From Microbacterium oleivorans (GTDB lineage Bacteria > Actinomycetota > Actinomycetes > Actinomycetales > Microbacteriaceae): a stretch of 64,000 bases of DNA. Positions 53,658 through 62,521 of the stretch are shown here, piece by piece; within the stretch, counting starts at the first letter, position 1, and each line of letters opens with the position of its first letter. The DNA lies in NCBI RefSeq assembly GCF_001644225.1, contig NZ_LSTV01000003.1, positions 248,001 to 312,000 on the forward strand, given 5' to 3'. Below the pieces are notes generated by a model. That model did not search any database, was not told the DNA's origin, and worked only from the letters and a program-made list of their open reading frames with translations. Position numbers and translations under genes: made by a program.

Positions 53658-55330
53658 CCACTCCCGTCTCCGCCCCTGAAGCACTCGCGCCCGGCACGCT
53701 GCGGGTGACCCCCGTCGGCGGACTCGGTGAGGTCGGCCGCAACATGACGGTCTTCGAGTTCGACGGCAAGCTGCTCATCGTCGACTGCGGCGTGCTGTTC
53801 CCCGAGGAGCACCAGCCCGGCGTCGACCTGATCCTGCCCGACTTCGAGGCGATCCGCGGCCGGCTCGACGACATCGTCGGCGTCGTCCTCACGCACGGTC
53901 ACGAGGACCACATCGGTGCGGTGCCCTACCTCCTCAAGCGCAAAGGCGACATCCCCCTCATCGGGTCGCAGCTGACCCTCGCCCTCGTCGAGGCGAAGCT
54001 CAAGGAGCACCGGATCAAGCCGTACACGCTCACGGTGAAGGAGGGGCAGCGCGAGCAGGTCGGTCCCTTCGACCTCGAGTTCGTCGCGGTGAACCACTCC
54101 ATCCCGGATGCGCTGGCCGTCGGCATCCGCACCCCCGCGGGCCTCGTCCTCGCGACCGGCGACTTCAAGATGGACCAGCTGCCGCTCGACGGTCGCCTCA
54201 CGGACCTCCGCGCGTTCGCCCGTCTCGGCGAGGAGGGAGTCGACCTCTTCCTCGTCGATTCCACGAACGCCGACGTGCCCGGCTTCACCCCGCTCGAGCG
54301 CGCCATCGGGCCGGTGCTCGACCAGGTGATCGGCAAGGCGCCGCGCCGCGTCATCGTCGCGAGCTTCTCGAGCCACGTGCACCGCGTCCAGCAGGTCATC
54401 GACGCCGCCGCCGCGCACGGACGGCGGGTCGCGTTCCTCGGCCGGTCCATGGTCCGCAACATGACGATCGCCGAGCAGCTCGGCTACCTCCACGTCCCCG
54501 ACGGCGTGCTGATCGACTACAAGAAGGCCAAGGACCTCCCCGACGACCGCATCGTCTACATGTCGACGGGTTCGCAGGGCGAGCCGATGGCCGTGCTGTC
54601 GCGGATGGCGAACCTCGACCACGCGATCGAGCCGGGCGAGGGTGACACGGTCATCCTGGCCTCGAGTCTCATCCCGGGCAACGAGAACGCCGTGTACCGC
54701 GTGATCGACGGGCTGACCAAGCTCGGGGCGAACGTCGTCCACAAGGCGAACGCGAAGGTCCACGTCTCGGGCCACGCCGCCGCCGGTGAGCTCCTCTACT
54801 GCTACAACATCCTGAAGCCGAAGAACGTCCTGCCCGTGCACGGCGAGTACCGCCACTTGATGGCCAACGCCAAGCTCGCGCAGGACAGCGGCATCCCCGC
54901 CGAGAACACGATCCTCGCCGAGAACGGCACTGTCATCGACCTGAAGGACGGGGTGGCTCGTGTCGTGGGTCAGCTCGACCTCGGGTTCGTGTACGTCGAC
55001 GGGTCGTCTGTCGGCGAGATCACGGACGCCGACCTGAAGGACCGTCGCATCCTGGGTGAGGAGGGGTTCATCTCCGTCATCGTCGTGGTGGATGCCGCGA
55101 CCGGCCGCATCGTCACGGGTCCTGAGATCCACGCGCGCGGCGTCGCGGAGGACGACGCGGTGTTCGACTCCGTGAAGCCGAAGATCGCCCAGGCGCTCAC
55201 CGAGGCCGCCCAGTCGGGTGTCCGCGACCAGCACGCCCTGCAGCAGGTCGTGCGCCGCACGATCGGGCGCTGGGTCAACCAGTCGCTGCGTCGCCGGCCG
55301 ATGATCGTCCCCATGGTGATCGAAGCCTGA
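53654..55330 (+). CDS. rnj: Ribonuclease J
   Basis: 558 residues, a metallo-beta-lactamase/beta-CASP nuclease. Zinc-binding motifs are HGHEDHIG (about 77-84), the His of AVNHSIPD and the Asp of ATGDFKMDQ. The beta-CASP domain follows, with SSHVHRVQQ and SGHAAAGEL, and then VHGEYRHL. The C-terminal domain (from about 450) is the family dimerisation region. It combines 5' exonuclease and endonuclease activity in mRNA decay and rRNA maturation. It is cotranslated with dapA, as in mycobacteria. Confidence 0.95.
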   Translation: MTTPVSAPEALAPGTLRVTPVGGLGEVGRNMTVFEFDGKLLIVDCGVLFPEEHQPGVDLILPDFEAIRGRLDDIVGVVLTHGHEDHIGAVPYLLKRKGDIPLIGSQLTLALVEAKLKEHRIKPYTLTVKEGQREQVGPFDLEFVAVNHSIPDALAVGIRTPAGLVLATGDFKMDQLPLDGRLTDLRAFARLGEEGVDLFLVDSTNADVPGFTPLERAIGPVLDQVIGKAPRRVIVASFSSHVHRVQQVIDAAAAHGRRVAFLGRSMVRNMTIAEQLGYLHVPDGVLIDYKKAKDLPDDRIVYMSTGSQGEPMAVLSRMANLDHAIEPGEGDTVILASSLIPGNENAVYRVIDGLTKLGANVVHKANAKVHVSGHAAAGELLYCYNILKPKNVLPVHGEYRHLMANAKLAQDSGIPAENTILAENGTVIDLKDGVARVVGQLDLGFVYVDGSSVGEITDADLKDRRILGEEGFISVIVVVDAATGRIVTGPEIHARGVAEDDAVFDSVKPKIAQALTEAAQSGVRDQHALQQVVRRTIGRWVNQSLRRRPMIVPMVIEA

Positions 55331-55339
55331 CGAGGCCGC

Positions 55340-55345
55340 TACCAT
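55340..55345 (+). promoter_or_regulatory. -10 box for the leaderless GNAT gene
   Basis: TACCAT ends 6 nt before the ATG at 55352. Confidence 0.55.
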
Positions 55346-55351
55346 TCGGGC

Positions 55352-55843
55352 ATGCCCGAGTCGTGGTCGCTGCGCCCGGCCGTTCAGGCGGACGGGGTGT
55401 TCCTCGGCGACATGGTCGTCGAGGCCGCCAACTGGCGGGCCGGTGCGGCGCGCCCGCGACACGAGATCCTGTCGCACCCCGACTACAGCAGGTATCTGTC
55501 GGGGTGGATGCGGCCCGGTGACGTCGGGTTCGTCGCCGTCGCCGGGGCGGAACAGATCGGGGCCGCGTGGTACCGGACGATGCCGCCGAACGATCCCGGC
55601 TTCGGGTACGTCGGCACGGGGGTGCCCGAGCTCATCATTGGGGTGAAACCGCTGTGGCGTTCGCACGGCGTCGGGCGTGCGCTCCTGCGGCGACTGTGCG
55701 ACGAGGCCCGCACCGAGGGCCGCGCGCGCATCTGCCTGTCCGTCGAGCGGGGGAACTTCGCCCGGGTCCTCTACCGGAGTGAGGGGTTCGCGGTCACCCG
55801 CAGCGGCTTCGGCCGCGACACGATGGTCATGCGCCTCGGCTGA
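55352..55843 (+). CDS. GNAT family N-acetyltransferase
   Basis: 163 residues. Motif A reads [27 protein letters not shown], with the acetyl-CoA loop SHGVGRA, and motif B reads [20 protein letters not shown]. The N-terminal part ([26 protein letters not shown]) resembles relatives found next to rnj in other actinobacteria. The substrate is unknown. Confidence 0.85.
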   Translation: MPESWSLRPAVQADGVFLGDMVVEAANWRAGAARPRHEILSHPDYSRYLSGWMRPGDVGFVAVAGAEQIGAAWYRTMPPNDPGFGYVGTGVPELIIGVKPLWRSHGVGRALLRRLCDEARTEGRARICLSVERGNFARVLYRSEGFAVTRSGFGRDTMVMRLG

Positions 55844-55898
55844 CCGCGGATACCGGCCAGGGGTCGCGTCAATCCGGGCACATGTCGGTCCTCGCGCC

Positions 55899-55904
55899 TA
55901 CCGT
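55899..55904 (+). promoter_or_regulatory. -10 box for leaderless ftsK
   Basis: TACCGT ends 7 nt before the ATG at 55912. Confidence 0.55.
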
Positions 55905-55911
55905 GGAAGGT

Positions 55912-58608
55912 ATGCCCAGGAGCAGCAGTCCGGCCAGCAAACCCCGCGCCTCCGCGTCGGGCTCCTCGGCACGCGCGAAGAAAGCCGAGCCCACGCCTCG
56001 TCGGAAGGCCGAACCGGCCCCGAAGCGCTACGTCGACGACGTCGAGCGTCCCCCGGTCCTGGTCCGCGCCTGGCTGGGGCTCGCGCACGTGGCGGGCGGC
56101 ATGTTCCGCGCCTTCGGCTCCGAATCGCTCGAGAAGGACCAGCGGCGCGACGGGTTCCCGTTCCTCCTCGTCCTCATGGCGATCGCGGGCGCCGTCGTCG
56201 AGTGGTTCCTCATCGGGACCGAGGTCGGCACCAGCATCAGCGCCTACACCGTGGGTGCGCTCATCGGCCGCGAGGCGTTCGTCTTCCCCGTCATCCTGCT
56301 CCTGCTCGCGGGGTGGCTCTTCCGGCATCCGCCCTCCGTCCACGACAACGGCCGGATCGGCATCGGCGCGGGCCTGTTCATCCTCGCGGTCGCCGGGTTC
56401 TGCCACGTCGTCGCGGACCGGCCGCAGCCGAGCGAGGGCCTCGCCGCGCTGAGCGCCGCGGGCGGCCTCTTCGGGTGGGCCATCGGCGAACCCTTGACGG
56501 TGCTCACCGAGATCGGGGCCGGCGTCGTGCTGGGCCTGCTCGCGTTCCTCAGCGTCCTCATCCTCACCAAGACCCCGCCGAACCGCATCGGGCGGCGCCT
56601 CGGCGACCTGTACGCCTGGATGTTCGGCGCCGAGCGCTCCGAGGCCGACGACGCGCCGTCCCAGGGTCGGACCGGACCGACGGTCGCCTTCGACGCACCC
56701 GAGGACGAGGGTGCGTCGCTGCCCTGGTGGCGGCGCAACAAGTCCGGCCGCGAAGAGGACGCCGACGGCGGACTCGGCGCCGACGACCTGACGGCGCTCC
56801 TCGAGGCCAGCGGCGACGGCAGCTTCGACAACCCGGTGACGACGCCGACGCCCGAGGTGATGCCGGATGCCGTGACGGAGATCATCGCGCCCGCCGCGCC
56901 CCGTACGCCGGGCCGCAAACGCGACGCCGCGGACGGGGACGTGCCGCCTGTTCCGCCGCTGCCGGACTTCGTGGCCGCGAACCTCGACTCCGTCGACCCG
57001 GATGCCGCGGACTACCGGCTGCCGTCCGCCGACGCGCTCGCCGCCGGCACGCCGCACAAGGCGCGCTCCGAGGCGAACGACGCGATGGTCCGCGCCATCA
57101 TGGGCGTCTTCGAGCAGTTCTCCATCGACGCGAAGGTGACCGGCTTCTCGCGCGGACCGACCGTGACCCAGTACGAGATCGCTCTGGGGTCCGGGGTCAA
57201 GGTCGAGCGCATCACCGCGCTCACCAACAACATCGCGTACGCCGTCGCCTCCAACGAGGTCCGCATCCTCGCCCCGATCCCGGGCAAGAGCGCGATCGGT
57301 GTCGAGATCCCCAACACCGACCGCGAGATCGTCACGCTCGGCGACGTCCTGCGCTCGCCCAACGCGCAGCAGGCGACGCATCCCATGACGATCGGCATCG
57401 GCAAGGACGTCGGCGGCGGCTACGTCGTCGCGAACCTCGCCAAGATGCCCCACCTCCTGGTCGCGGGCTCGACCGGTTCGGGCAAGTCGAGCTTCGTGAA
57501 CTCGATGATCACGAGTCTGCTGATGCGCGCGAAGCCGTCGGACGTCCGCATGGTGCTCATCGACCCCAAGCGGGTCGAGCTCACCTCGTACGCCGGCGTG
57601 CCGCACCTCATCACGCCCATCATCACGAACCCCAAGAAGGCGGCCGAAGCGCTGCAGTGGGTCGTGAAGGAGATGGACATGCGGTACGACGACCTCGCGT
57701 CGTTCGGATTCCGCCACATCGACGACTTCAACCGTGCCGTCGTGGCGGGCGAGATCCAGCTCCCCGCCGGCAGTGAGCGCGTCCTGAAGCCCTATCCCTA
57801 TCTGCTGGTCGTGGTCGACGAGCTCGCGGACCTCATGATGGTCGCCCCCCGCGACGTCGAGGACTCGATCGTCCGCATCACGCAGTTGGCCCGTGCCTCC
57901 GGCATCCATCTCGTCCTCGCGACGCAGCGGCCGTCGGTCGACGTCGTGACGGGTCTCATCAAGGCCAACGTCCCGTCCCGTCTCGCGTTCGCGGTGACGA
58001 GCGTCACCGACTCGCGCGTCATCCTCGACCAGCCTGGCGCCGACCGCCTCATCGGTCAGGGCGACGGGCTCTTCCTCCCGATGGGTGCGTCCAAGGCCGT
58101 GCGTGTGCAGGGCGCGTGGGTCGCCGAGAAGGAGATCGAGAAGGTCGTCGCGCACGTCAAGAACCAGGCGCGACCTGAGTACCGCAAGGACGTCGAGGCG
58201 ATCGTCGAGAAGAAGGAGATCGACGCCGATATCGGTGACGACCTCGAGCTGCTCCTCGCCGCCGCCGAGCAGATCATCACGACCCAGTTCGGGTCGACGT
58301 CGATGCTGCAGCGCAAGCTCCGGGTCGGCTTCGCGAAGGCGGGTCGCCTCATGGATCTCCTCGAGGCGCGCGAGATCGTCGGTCCCTCCGAGGGTTCCAA
58401 GGCCCGCGACGTGCTCGTCACCCCCGACGAGCTGCCCGCGGTCCTCGCCCGCCTCCGCGGCGAGGAGCCCCCGGCGGACGCGACGCCCCTGTCGACTCCT
58501 GCGGCCGACCCGTACGGTCCCGACGCGGTGACGCAGCAGTTCGAGGGCTACGAGGTCGTCGAGTCCGAGGGCGATGAGGATGCCTGGGGTCTCACGGGCC
58601 GCGACTGA
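55912..58608 (+). CDS. ftsK: DNA translocase FtsK/SpoIIIE
   Basis: 898 residues from ATG 55912; an in-frame ATG 30 bases earlier precedes the -10 box. It has a basic, Ser/Ala-rich N-terminus, four membrane helices (about 85-235), an acidic linker, then the motor. The alpha domain contains [23 protein letters not shown]. The RecA-like beta domain has Walker [11 protein letters not shown] and Walker [14 protein letters not shown]. The gamma winged helix ([22 protein letters not shown]) reads polar DNA motifs. It pumps chromosome ends through the closing septum and activates XerCD at dif. Confidence 0.95.
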   Translation: MPRSSSPASKPRASASGSSARAKKAEPTPRRKAEPAPKRYVDDVERPPVLVRAWLGLAHVAGGMFRAFGSESLEKDQRRDGFPFLLVLMAIAGAVVEWFLIGTEVGTSISAYTVGALIGREAFVFPVILLLLAGWLFRHPPSVHDNGRIGIGAGLFILAVAGFCHVVADRPQPSEGLAALSAAGGLFGWAIGEPLTVLTEIGAGVVLGLLAFLSVLILTKTPPNRIGRRLGDLYAWMFGAERSEADDAPSQGRTGPTVAFDAPEDEGASLPWWRRNKSGREEDADGGLGADDLTALLEASGDGSFDNPVTTPTPEVMPDAVTEIIAPAAPRTPGRKRDAADGDVPPVPPLPDFVAANLDSVDPDAADYRLPSADALAAGTPHKARSEANDAMVRAIMGVFEQFSIDAKVTGFSRGPTVTQYEIALGSGVKVERITALTNNIAYAVASNEVRILAPIPGKSAIGVEIPNTDREIVTLGDVLRSPNAQQATHPMTIGIGKDVGGGYVVANLAKMPHLLVAGSTGSGKSSFVNSMITSLLMRAKPSDVRMVLIDPKRVELTSYAGVPHLITPIITNPKKAAEALQWVVKEMDMRYDDLASFGFRHIDDFNRAVVAGEIQLPAGSERVLKPYPYLLVVVDELADLMMVAPRDVEDSIVRITQLARASGIHLVLATQRPSVDVVTGLIKANVPSRLAFAVTSVTDSRVILDQPGADRLIGQGDGLFLPMGASKAVRVQGAWVAEKEIEKVVAHVKNQARPEYRKDVEAIVEKKEIDADIGDDLELLLAAAEQIITTQFGSTSMLQRKLRVGFAKAGRLMDLLEAREIVGPSEGSKARDVLVTPDELPAVLARLRGEEPPADATPLSTPAADPYGPDAVTQQFEGYEVVESEGDEDAWGLTGRD

Positions 58609-58629
58609 GGTCGGGTGTCCGCGGCTCGA

Positions 58630-58635
58630 TAGGCT
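58630..58635 (+). promoter_or_regulatory. -10 box for leaderless pgsA
   Basis: TAGGCT ends 6 nt before the GTG at 58642. Confidence 0.6.
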
Positions 58636-58641
58636 CGGACC

Positions 58642-59208
58642 GTGACGATCCCGCGGCAGCTCCCGAACGCCATCACGATTCTGCGCATCCTGTGCGCGCC
58701 GGTGTTCGTCTGGATGCTCCTCGCCGACGGCGGCTCGGACGGCCCGCTCCGGTGGTGGGCGGCGGTGCTGTTCATCGTCGCGATCGCGACGGACGGCATC
58801 GACGGGTATCTCGCCCGCAAGCACGACATCGTGACGGACCTCGGCAAGCTGCTCGATCCGATCGCCGACAAGGTGCTGACCGGGGCCGCCTTCGTGTCGC
58901 TGTCCATTCTCGGGGAACTGCCCGTCTGGGTCGTCGTCCTCGTCCTCGTGCGCGAACTCGGCATCACGGTGCACCGCCTCGTCGTGGCCACCGACCACGT
59001 GGTCGCGGCCGCCTGGATGGGGAAGCTGAAGACGGTCGCGCAGGCCGTCGCCCTCTCGCTCGCCCTCCTGCCGCTCTGGACGGTCGTGGGGGAGTGGATC
59101 CACGTCGTCAACACGATCACGATGAGCATGGCCGTCGTCCTGACCGTCGCCAGCGGGATCGACTACGTCGTCACCGCGCTCCGCTCCCGCACCTCGAGGA
59201 AGCCATGA
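58642..59208 (+). CDS. pgsA: CDP-diacylglycerol-glycerol-3-phosphate 3-phosphatidyltransferase
   Basis: 188 residues with about five membrane helices. The CDP-alcohol phosphatidyltransferase motif D-G-x2-A-R-x8-G-x3-D-x3-D is complete, running from DGIDGYLAR to KLLDPIADK. It makes phosphatidylglycerol phosphate. Of the several actinobacterial paralogues (PgsA, PIS, cardiolipin synthase), position beside ftsK and cinA matches mycobacterial PgsA3. It overlaps cinA by ATGA. Confidence 0.9.
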   Translation: MTIPRQLPNAITILRILCAPVFVWMLLADGGSDGPLRWWAAVLFIVAIATDGIDGYLARKHDIVTDLGKLLDPIADKVLTGAAFVSLSILGELPVWVVVLVLVRELGITVHRLVVATDHVVAAAWMGKLKTVAQAVALSLALLPLWTVVGEWIHVVNTITMSMAVVLTVASGIDYVVTALRSRTSRKP

Positions 59209-59744
59209 TGCGCCGGACCCCCAGCGAACTCCCCGAGGAGCTCGAGCAGACCGCGGTCGCCAGCGGACCCCGCTCCGAGTCCGAGCGGCTCGTCGAGCGG
59301 CTGAAGGAACTGGGGTGGACCCTCGGCGTCGCCGAGTCGCTCACGGGCGGCCTCGTCGCGGCATCCGTCGTCTCGGTGTCGGGTGCGTCGGCCGTCTTCC
59401 GCGGCGGCGTCGTCGCCTACGCCACCGATCTGAAGGAGCGGCTCCTCGGGGTCGACACGACCCTCCTCGAGGCCCACGGTCCCGTGCATCCGCGCGTGGC
59501 GCGCCAGATGGCGGACGGCGTCCGCCGGACCGTCGGCGGCGCTGAGCCCGCCGACGTCGGCATCGCCACGACGGGGATCGCCGGCCCGGTGTCGTCGGAC
59601 GGGCAGCCGGTGGGGACGGTGCACATCGCCGTCTCCACGCCGCTCGGATCACGGGTCGAGTCGCTCCTGTTGGAGGGCGACCGGGACGAGATCCGCACGG
59701 CTGCGGCAGCCCGTGCGATCACGCTCGCCGTCGACGCTCTCTGA
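59205..59744 (+). CDS. CinA C-terminal domain protein (NMN amidohydrolase PncC)
   Basis: 179 residues from the ATG at 59205, with a second ATG next to it. It holds only the CinA C-terminal domain: VAESLTGGLVAASVVSVSGAS, GGVVAYATDLKERLLGV and TGIAGPVSSDGQPVGTVHIA. This domain hydrolyses nicotinamide mononucleotide in pyridine-nucleotide recycling. The N-terminal MoCF-like half of full CinA is absent, as is usual for PncC. It is cotranslated with pgsA. Confidence 0.9.
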   Translation: MMRRTPSELPEELEQTAVASGPRSESERLVERLKELGWTLGVAESLTGGLVAASVVSVSGASAVFRGGVVAYATDLKERLLGVDTTLLEAHGPVHPRVARQMADGVRRTVGGAEPADVGIATTGIAGPVSSDGQPVGTVHIAVSTPLGSRVESLLLEGDRDEIRTAAAARAITLAVDAL

Positions 59745-59747
59745 GGC

Positions 59748-59775
59748 GGGAATAGCGCTCGTTCCGAGCACGTTA
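59748..59775 (+). promoter_or_regulatory. SigH/SigR-type ECF sigma factor promoter upstream of clgR
   Basis: GGGAATA (59748-59754), a 16-base spacer and CGTTA (59771-59775) match the GGGAAYA-N16-20-SGTTR consensus of SigH/SigE in mycobacteria and SigR in Streptomyces. It begins 4 bases after the cinA stop and lies about 120 nt before the clgR ATG. clgR is under extracytoplasmic-type sigma control in Corynebacterium (SigH) and M. tuberculosis (SigE), which supports the call. Confidence 0.7.
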
Positions 59776-59837
59776 CGTCTCGGTGATTCCCATCCATTCC
59801 CCAGCGCTCGGGGTCTAGGGTGACATCGAACGTGTTG

Positions 59838-59843
59838 TACCGT
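59838..59843 (+). promoter_or_regulatory. Housekeeping-type -10 box of clgR
   Basis: TACCGT in a TTGTACCGT context gives a start site about 44 nt before clgR, a second promoter nearer than the ECF-type one. Confidence 0.5.
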
Positions 59844-59893
59844 GGTTCCCCCGCAAGGGATTCGGTGGATCGCAGCAGAGGGAGGGCCCACGC

Positions 59894-60214
59894 ATGATCC
59901 TGGTTCGTCAAGAGATCGGTGACGTCCTCCGCGACTTCCGCTTGCAGAAGGGTCACACCCTCCGCCAGGTGTCCGGCAAGGCCAGTGTGGCCCTCGGCTA
60001 CCTGAGCGAGGTCGAGCGCGGGCAGAAGGAGGCGTCGAGCGAGATCCTCGCCGCCGTCGCCGAGGCACTGGATGTGCCGATCTCCGCCATCATGCGCGAG
60101 GTGGGCGAGCGCATCTCCGTGCTCGAGGGCCTGCACTCGCTGAGCGACGTCGTCCCGGACGACCTCGCGTCGCTGGGAGAGGACGTCCCCGCTCCCGAGC
60201 TGTCGCTGCGCTGA
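59894..60214 (+). CDS. clgR: ClgR-type XRE family transcriptional regulator
   Basis: 106 residues, a single helix-turn-helix of the XRE/Cro fold: LRDFRLQKGHTLRQVSGKASVALGYLSEVERGQKEASSEIL, which is the near-invariant ClgR block. A short acidic tail ending ELSLR may serve as a Clp degradation signal. ClgR activates clpP, clpC and other protease genes under stress and is itself a Clp substrate. The leader carries GAGGGAGGG. Order cinA-clgR-DUF3046-recA is conserved in actinobacteria. Confidence 0.93.
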   Translation: MILVRQEIGDVLRDFRLQKGHTLRQVSGKASVALGYLSEVERGQKEASSEILAAVAEALDVPISAIMREVGERISVLEGLHSLSDVVPDDLASLGEDVPAPELSLR

Positions 60215-60221
60215 CCGCTCG

Positions 60222-60443
60222 ATGCGTCACAGCGAGTTCGATCGCGCCGTCTCGGACGAGTTCGGTGCCGGGGGGTCCGCCCTCGTCTCGGATCTCGTGC
60301 TCTCCGCCGTGGGTAACAAGACGGCCCGCGAAGCGCTGGACGCCGGCGTCCCGCCGCGCGAGGTCTGGTACGCGCTCTGCGCGGAGACCGACGTCCCCGT
60401 CGCCCGCCGACACGGGGCAGGGCGGCTCGATCCGCGCCGCTGA
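60222..60443 (+). CDS. DUF3046 small protein
   Basis: 73 residues, soluble, found between clgR and recA throughout actinobacteria. Conserved phrases are MRHSEFDRAVSDEFG, LSAVGNKTAREALDAGVPPREVWYALC and the final RRHGAGR. Function is unknown. It starts 8 bases after the clgR stop and shares its transcript. Confidence 0.88.
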   Translation: MRHSEFDRAVSDEFGAGGSALVSDLVLSAVGNKTAREALDAGVPPREVWYALCAETDVPVARRHGAGRLDPRR

Positions 60444-60456
60444 CCGGCGTGTCGTA

Positions 60457-60486
60457 TCGAAGATGCGTTCGATGCGGGCGTAGTCT
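60457..60486 (+). promoter_or_regulatory. LexA SOS box with upstream recA promoter
   Basis: TCGAAGATGCGTTCGA (60457-60472) matches the Gram-positive/actinobacterial SOS box TCGAAC-N4-GTTCGA at 11 of 12 fixed positions. TAGTCT (60481-60486) follows as the -10, so LexA would cover the -35 region. Confidence 0.8.
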
Positions 60487-60543
60487 CCTTCACAGCGGGT
60501 GTCGTAGAGACGTCATCCACGGAAGCAGGCGCCGACAGATGGA

Positions 60544-60565
60544 TGTCGGAGGGTCCTCCTAACGT
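60544..60565 (+). promoter_or_regulatory. PafBC-type (RecA-NDp-like) second recA promoter
   Basis: TGTCGGAGG, seven bases, then TAACGT matches the mycobacterial RecA-independent DNA-damage promoter (TTGTCRGTGG-N7-TANNNT), which PafBC activates. It starts about 100 nt before recA. Confidence 0.7.
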
Positions 60566-60669
60566 GAACGACGTCAGATGACACCCCCGCCCTGTCGCAG
60601 AATCCGAACCGTCGGTGACGATCGCGACAGCCTACGGGCGACGGAACCGCGAGCACGAAGGAGCACGAC

Positions 60670-61728
60670 ATGCCATCACCTGCCGACCGCGAGAAGGCCC
60701 TCGAATCGGCCCTCGCCCAGATCGATCGCCAGTTCGGCAAAGGATCGATCATGCGACTGGGCAGCGACGAGCGCGCTCCCGTCGAGGTCATCCCGACCGG
60801 TTCCATCGCGCTCGACGTCGCCCTCGGCATCGGCGGCATCCCCCGCGGCCGTGTCGTGGAGATCTACGGTCCGGAGTCCTCGGGTAAGACGACGCTGACG
60901 CTCCACGCGATCGCGAACACGCAGCGCGCCGGTGGCATCGCCGCCTTCATCGATGCCGAGCACGCCCTCGACCCCGCCTACGCCGAGAAGCTGGGCGTCG
61001 ACATCGACGCCCTGCTCGTCTCGCAGCCCGACACGGGTGAGCAGGCGCTCGAGATCGCCGACATGCTGATCCGCTCCGGCGCCATCGACCTCGTCGTCAT
61101 CGACTCCGTCGCCGCGCTCGTCCCCGAGGCCGAGATCAAGGGTGAGATGGGTGACTCCCACGTGGGTCTCCAGGCGCGCCTCATGTCGCAGGCCCTCCGC
61201 AAGATCACGGGTGGTCTGAATCAGACGAAGACGACCGCGATCTTCATCAACCAGCTCCGCGAGAAGATCGGTGTGTTCTTCGGTTCGCCCGAGACCACCG
61301 CCGGCGGTAAGGCGCTCAAGTTCTACGCGTCCGTCCGCCTCGACATCCGTCGCATCGAGACGCTGAAGGACGGCTCCGAGGCCGTCGGCAACCGCACGCG
61401 TGTGAAGGTCGTCAAGAACAAGATGGCGCCTCCCTTCAAGCAGGCGGAGTTCGACATCCTCTACGGAGTCGGGATCTCGCGCGAAGGCAGTCTCATCGAC
61501 TTCGGCGTCGAGCACGGCATCGTCAAGAAGTCGGGTGCGTGGTACACGTACGAAGGCGAGCAGCTCGGTCAGGGCAAGGAGAACTCCCGCAACTTCCTGC
61601 TGAAGAACACCGATGTGGCAGCCGAGATCGAGACCAAGATCAAGCAGAAGCTCGGCATCGGCCAGCCCAAGCAGGCTGCAGCGGATGCCGCGACGCCCGA
61701 CGAGCTGGCGGCTCGCCGCCCGGCCTGA
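60670..61728 (+). CDS. recA: Recombinase RecA
   Basis: 352 residues, family length, with no intein. Walker [10 protein letters not shown] is at about residues 67-75, Walker [11 protein letters not shown], the signature [14 protein letters not shown], and DNA-binding loop 2 in the [13 protein letters not shown] region. It pairs homologous DNA and triggers LexA self-cleavage. The ATG has GAAGGAGC upstream. Two damage-responsive promoters precede it and recX follows 2 bases after the stop. Confidence 0.98.
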   Translation: MPSPADREKALESALAQIDRQFGKGSIMRLGSDERAPVEVIPTGSIALDVALGIGGIPRGRVVEIYGPESSGKTTLTLHAIANTQRAGGIAAFIDAEHALDPAYAEKLGVDIDALLVSQPDTGEQALEIADMLIRSGAIDLVVIDSVAALVPEAEIKGEMGDSHVGLQARLMSQALRKITGGLNQTKTTAIFINQLREKIGVFFGSPETTAGGKALKFYASVRLDIRRIETLKDGSEAVGNRTRVKVVKNKMAPPFKQAEFDILYGVGISREGSLIDFGVEHGIVKKSGAWYTYEGEQLGQGKENSRNFLLKNTDVAAEIETKIKQKLGIGQPKQAAADAATPDELAARRPA

Positions 61729-61730
61729 TC

Positions 61731-62438
61731 ATGACGGACCGGAACGGGGGCGAGCGCGACTCGCTCGCCCCCGTCATCCCCCTCTTCGGACAGCGGGTCG
61801 AGCGCTCATCCGTATCCTCCGGCGATACCGAGGCGCAGCCGTGGCATGCGACGTGGATCGGCGAGCGATCGGAATCGGAGCGGGCCGCGCGTGCCGCCCA
61901 TCCGGCGACGGGAACCCTTCCCGTGCTCGTCCCCGCCGAGGAGGATGAGGCCGCTGCGGCGGCGGAGCGGACGCTGCTGCGAAAACTCCGCACGCGGTCG
62001 CTGTCCGTCCGGGAGGCGCGATCGGCTCTCCGAGAGCACGACCTCGACGAGGCCGCATCCGAGGGCATCATCGACAGGTTCCTGTCGTTGGGGTACCTCG
62101 ACGACGCCGCCCTGGCGGAGCAGCTGATCGACAAGGCGACCTCCCGCAAGGCGCAGGGTCGTCAGGCCATCGCGCAGACGCTCTCGCAGCGAGGAATCCC
62201 GCGAGAGGTCGTCGACGAGGCGCTCGCACAGCTTCCCGACGACGAGGCGGAGCGCGCGCTCGAGTTCGCCCGCACCAAGGCGCGCGGACTGGTGGGCGTG
62301 GAGCGGGATGCCGCGCTGCGGCGGTTGGCAGGTCAGCTCGCCCGACGGGGGTACGGCGCCGTCGCGCTGTCGGTGGCGCGTCAGGCGCTGGATGAACTCA
62401 GCGTGTCTCCACGGAGCGGGGTTCGTTTCGAGCCGTGA
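61731..62438 (+). CDS. recX: Regulatory protein RecX
   Basis: 235 residues. The N-terminal 85 are a Ser/Glu/Ala-rich extension, longer than in enteric RecX. Three RecX triple-helix repeats follow: LRTRSLSVREARSALREHDL, GYLDDAALAEQLIDKATSRKAQGRQAIAQTLSQRGIP and the region ending GYGAVALSVARQAL. RecX blocks RecA filament extension. It starts 2 bases after recA and is cotranscribed, keeping RecX in step with RecA. Confidence 0.92.
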   Translation: MTDRNGGERDSLAPVIPLFGQRVERSSVSSGDTEAQPWHATWIGERSESERAARAAHPATGTLPVLVPAEEDEAAAAAERTLLRKLRTRSLSVREARSALREHDLDEAASEGIIDRFLSLGYLDDAALAEQLIDKATSRKAQGRQAIAQTLSQRGIPREVVDEALAQLPDDEAERALEFARTKARGLVGVERDAALRRLAGQLARRGYGAVALSVARQALDELSVSPRSGVRFEP

Positions 62439-62521
62439 CTCCCGTGTCGACGGTGTCGTCGTGCGGCCTCGTCTGACAGACTCGGCCCCACGTGCGCATC
62501 GCACGTCGGAGAGGGCGTGCA

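Noticed and set aside
53446..55666. Long minus-strand frames opposite rnj
   Set aside because: They are antisense shadows of RNase J with biased Arg/Val/Asp composition and no initiation signals.
55771..59103. A 1110-codon open frame on the minus strand opposite ftsK and pgsA
   Set aside because: Such long antisense frames are expected in GC-rich DNA. The translation is dominated by Arg, Asp, Gly and Val, has no domain, and the plus strand holds clear genes.
60670..61728. An intein in RecA, as in some mycobacteria
   Set aside because: The coding sequence is the normal 352 residues with uninterrupted motifs.
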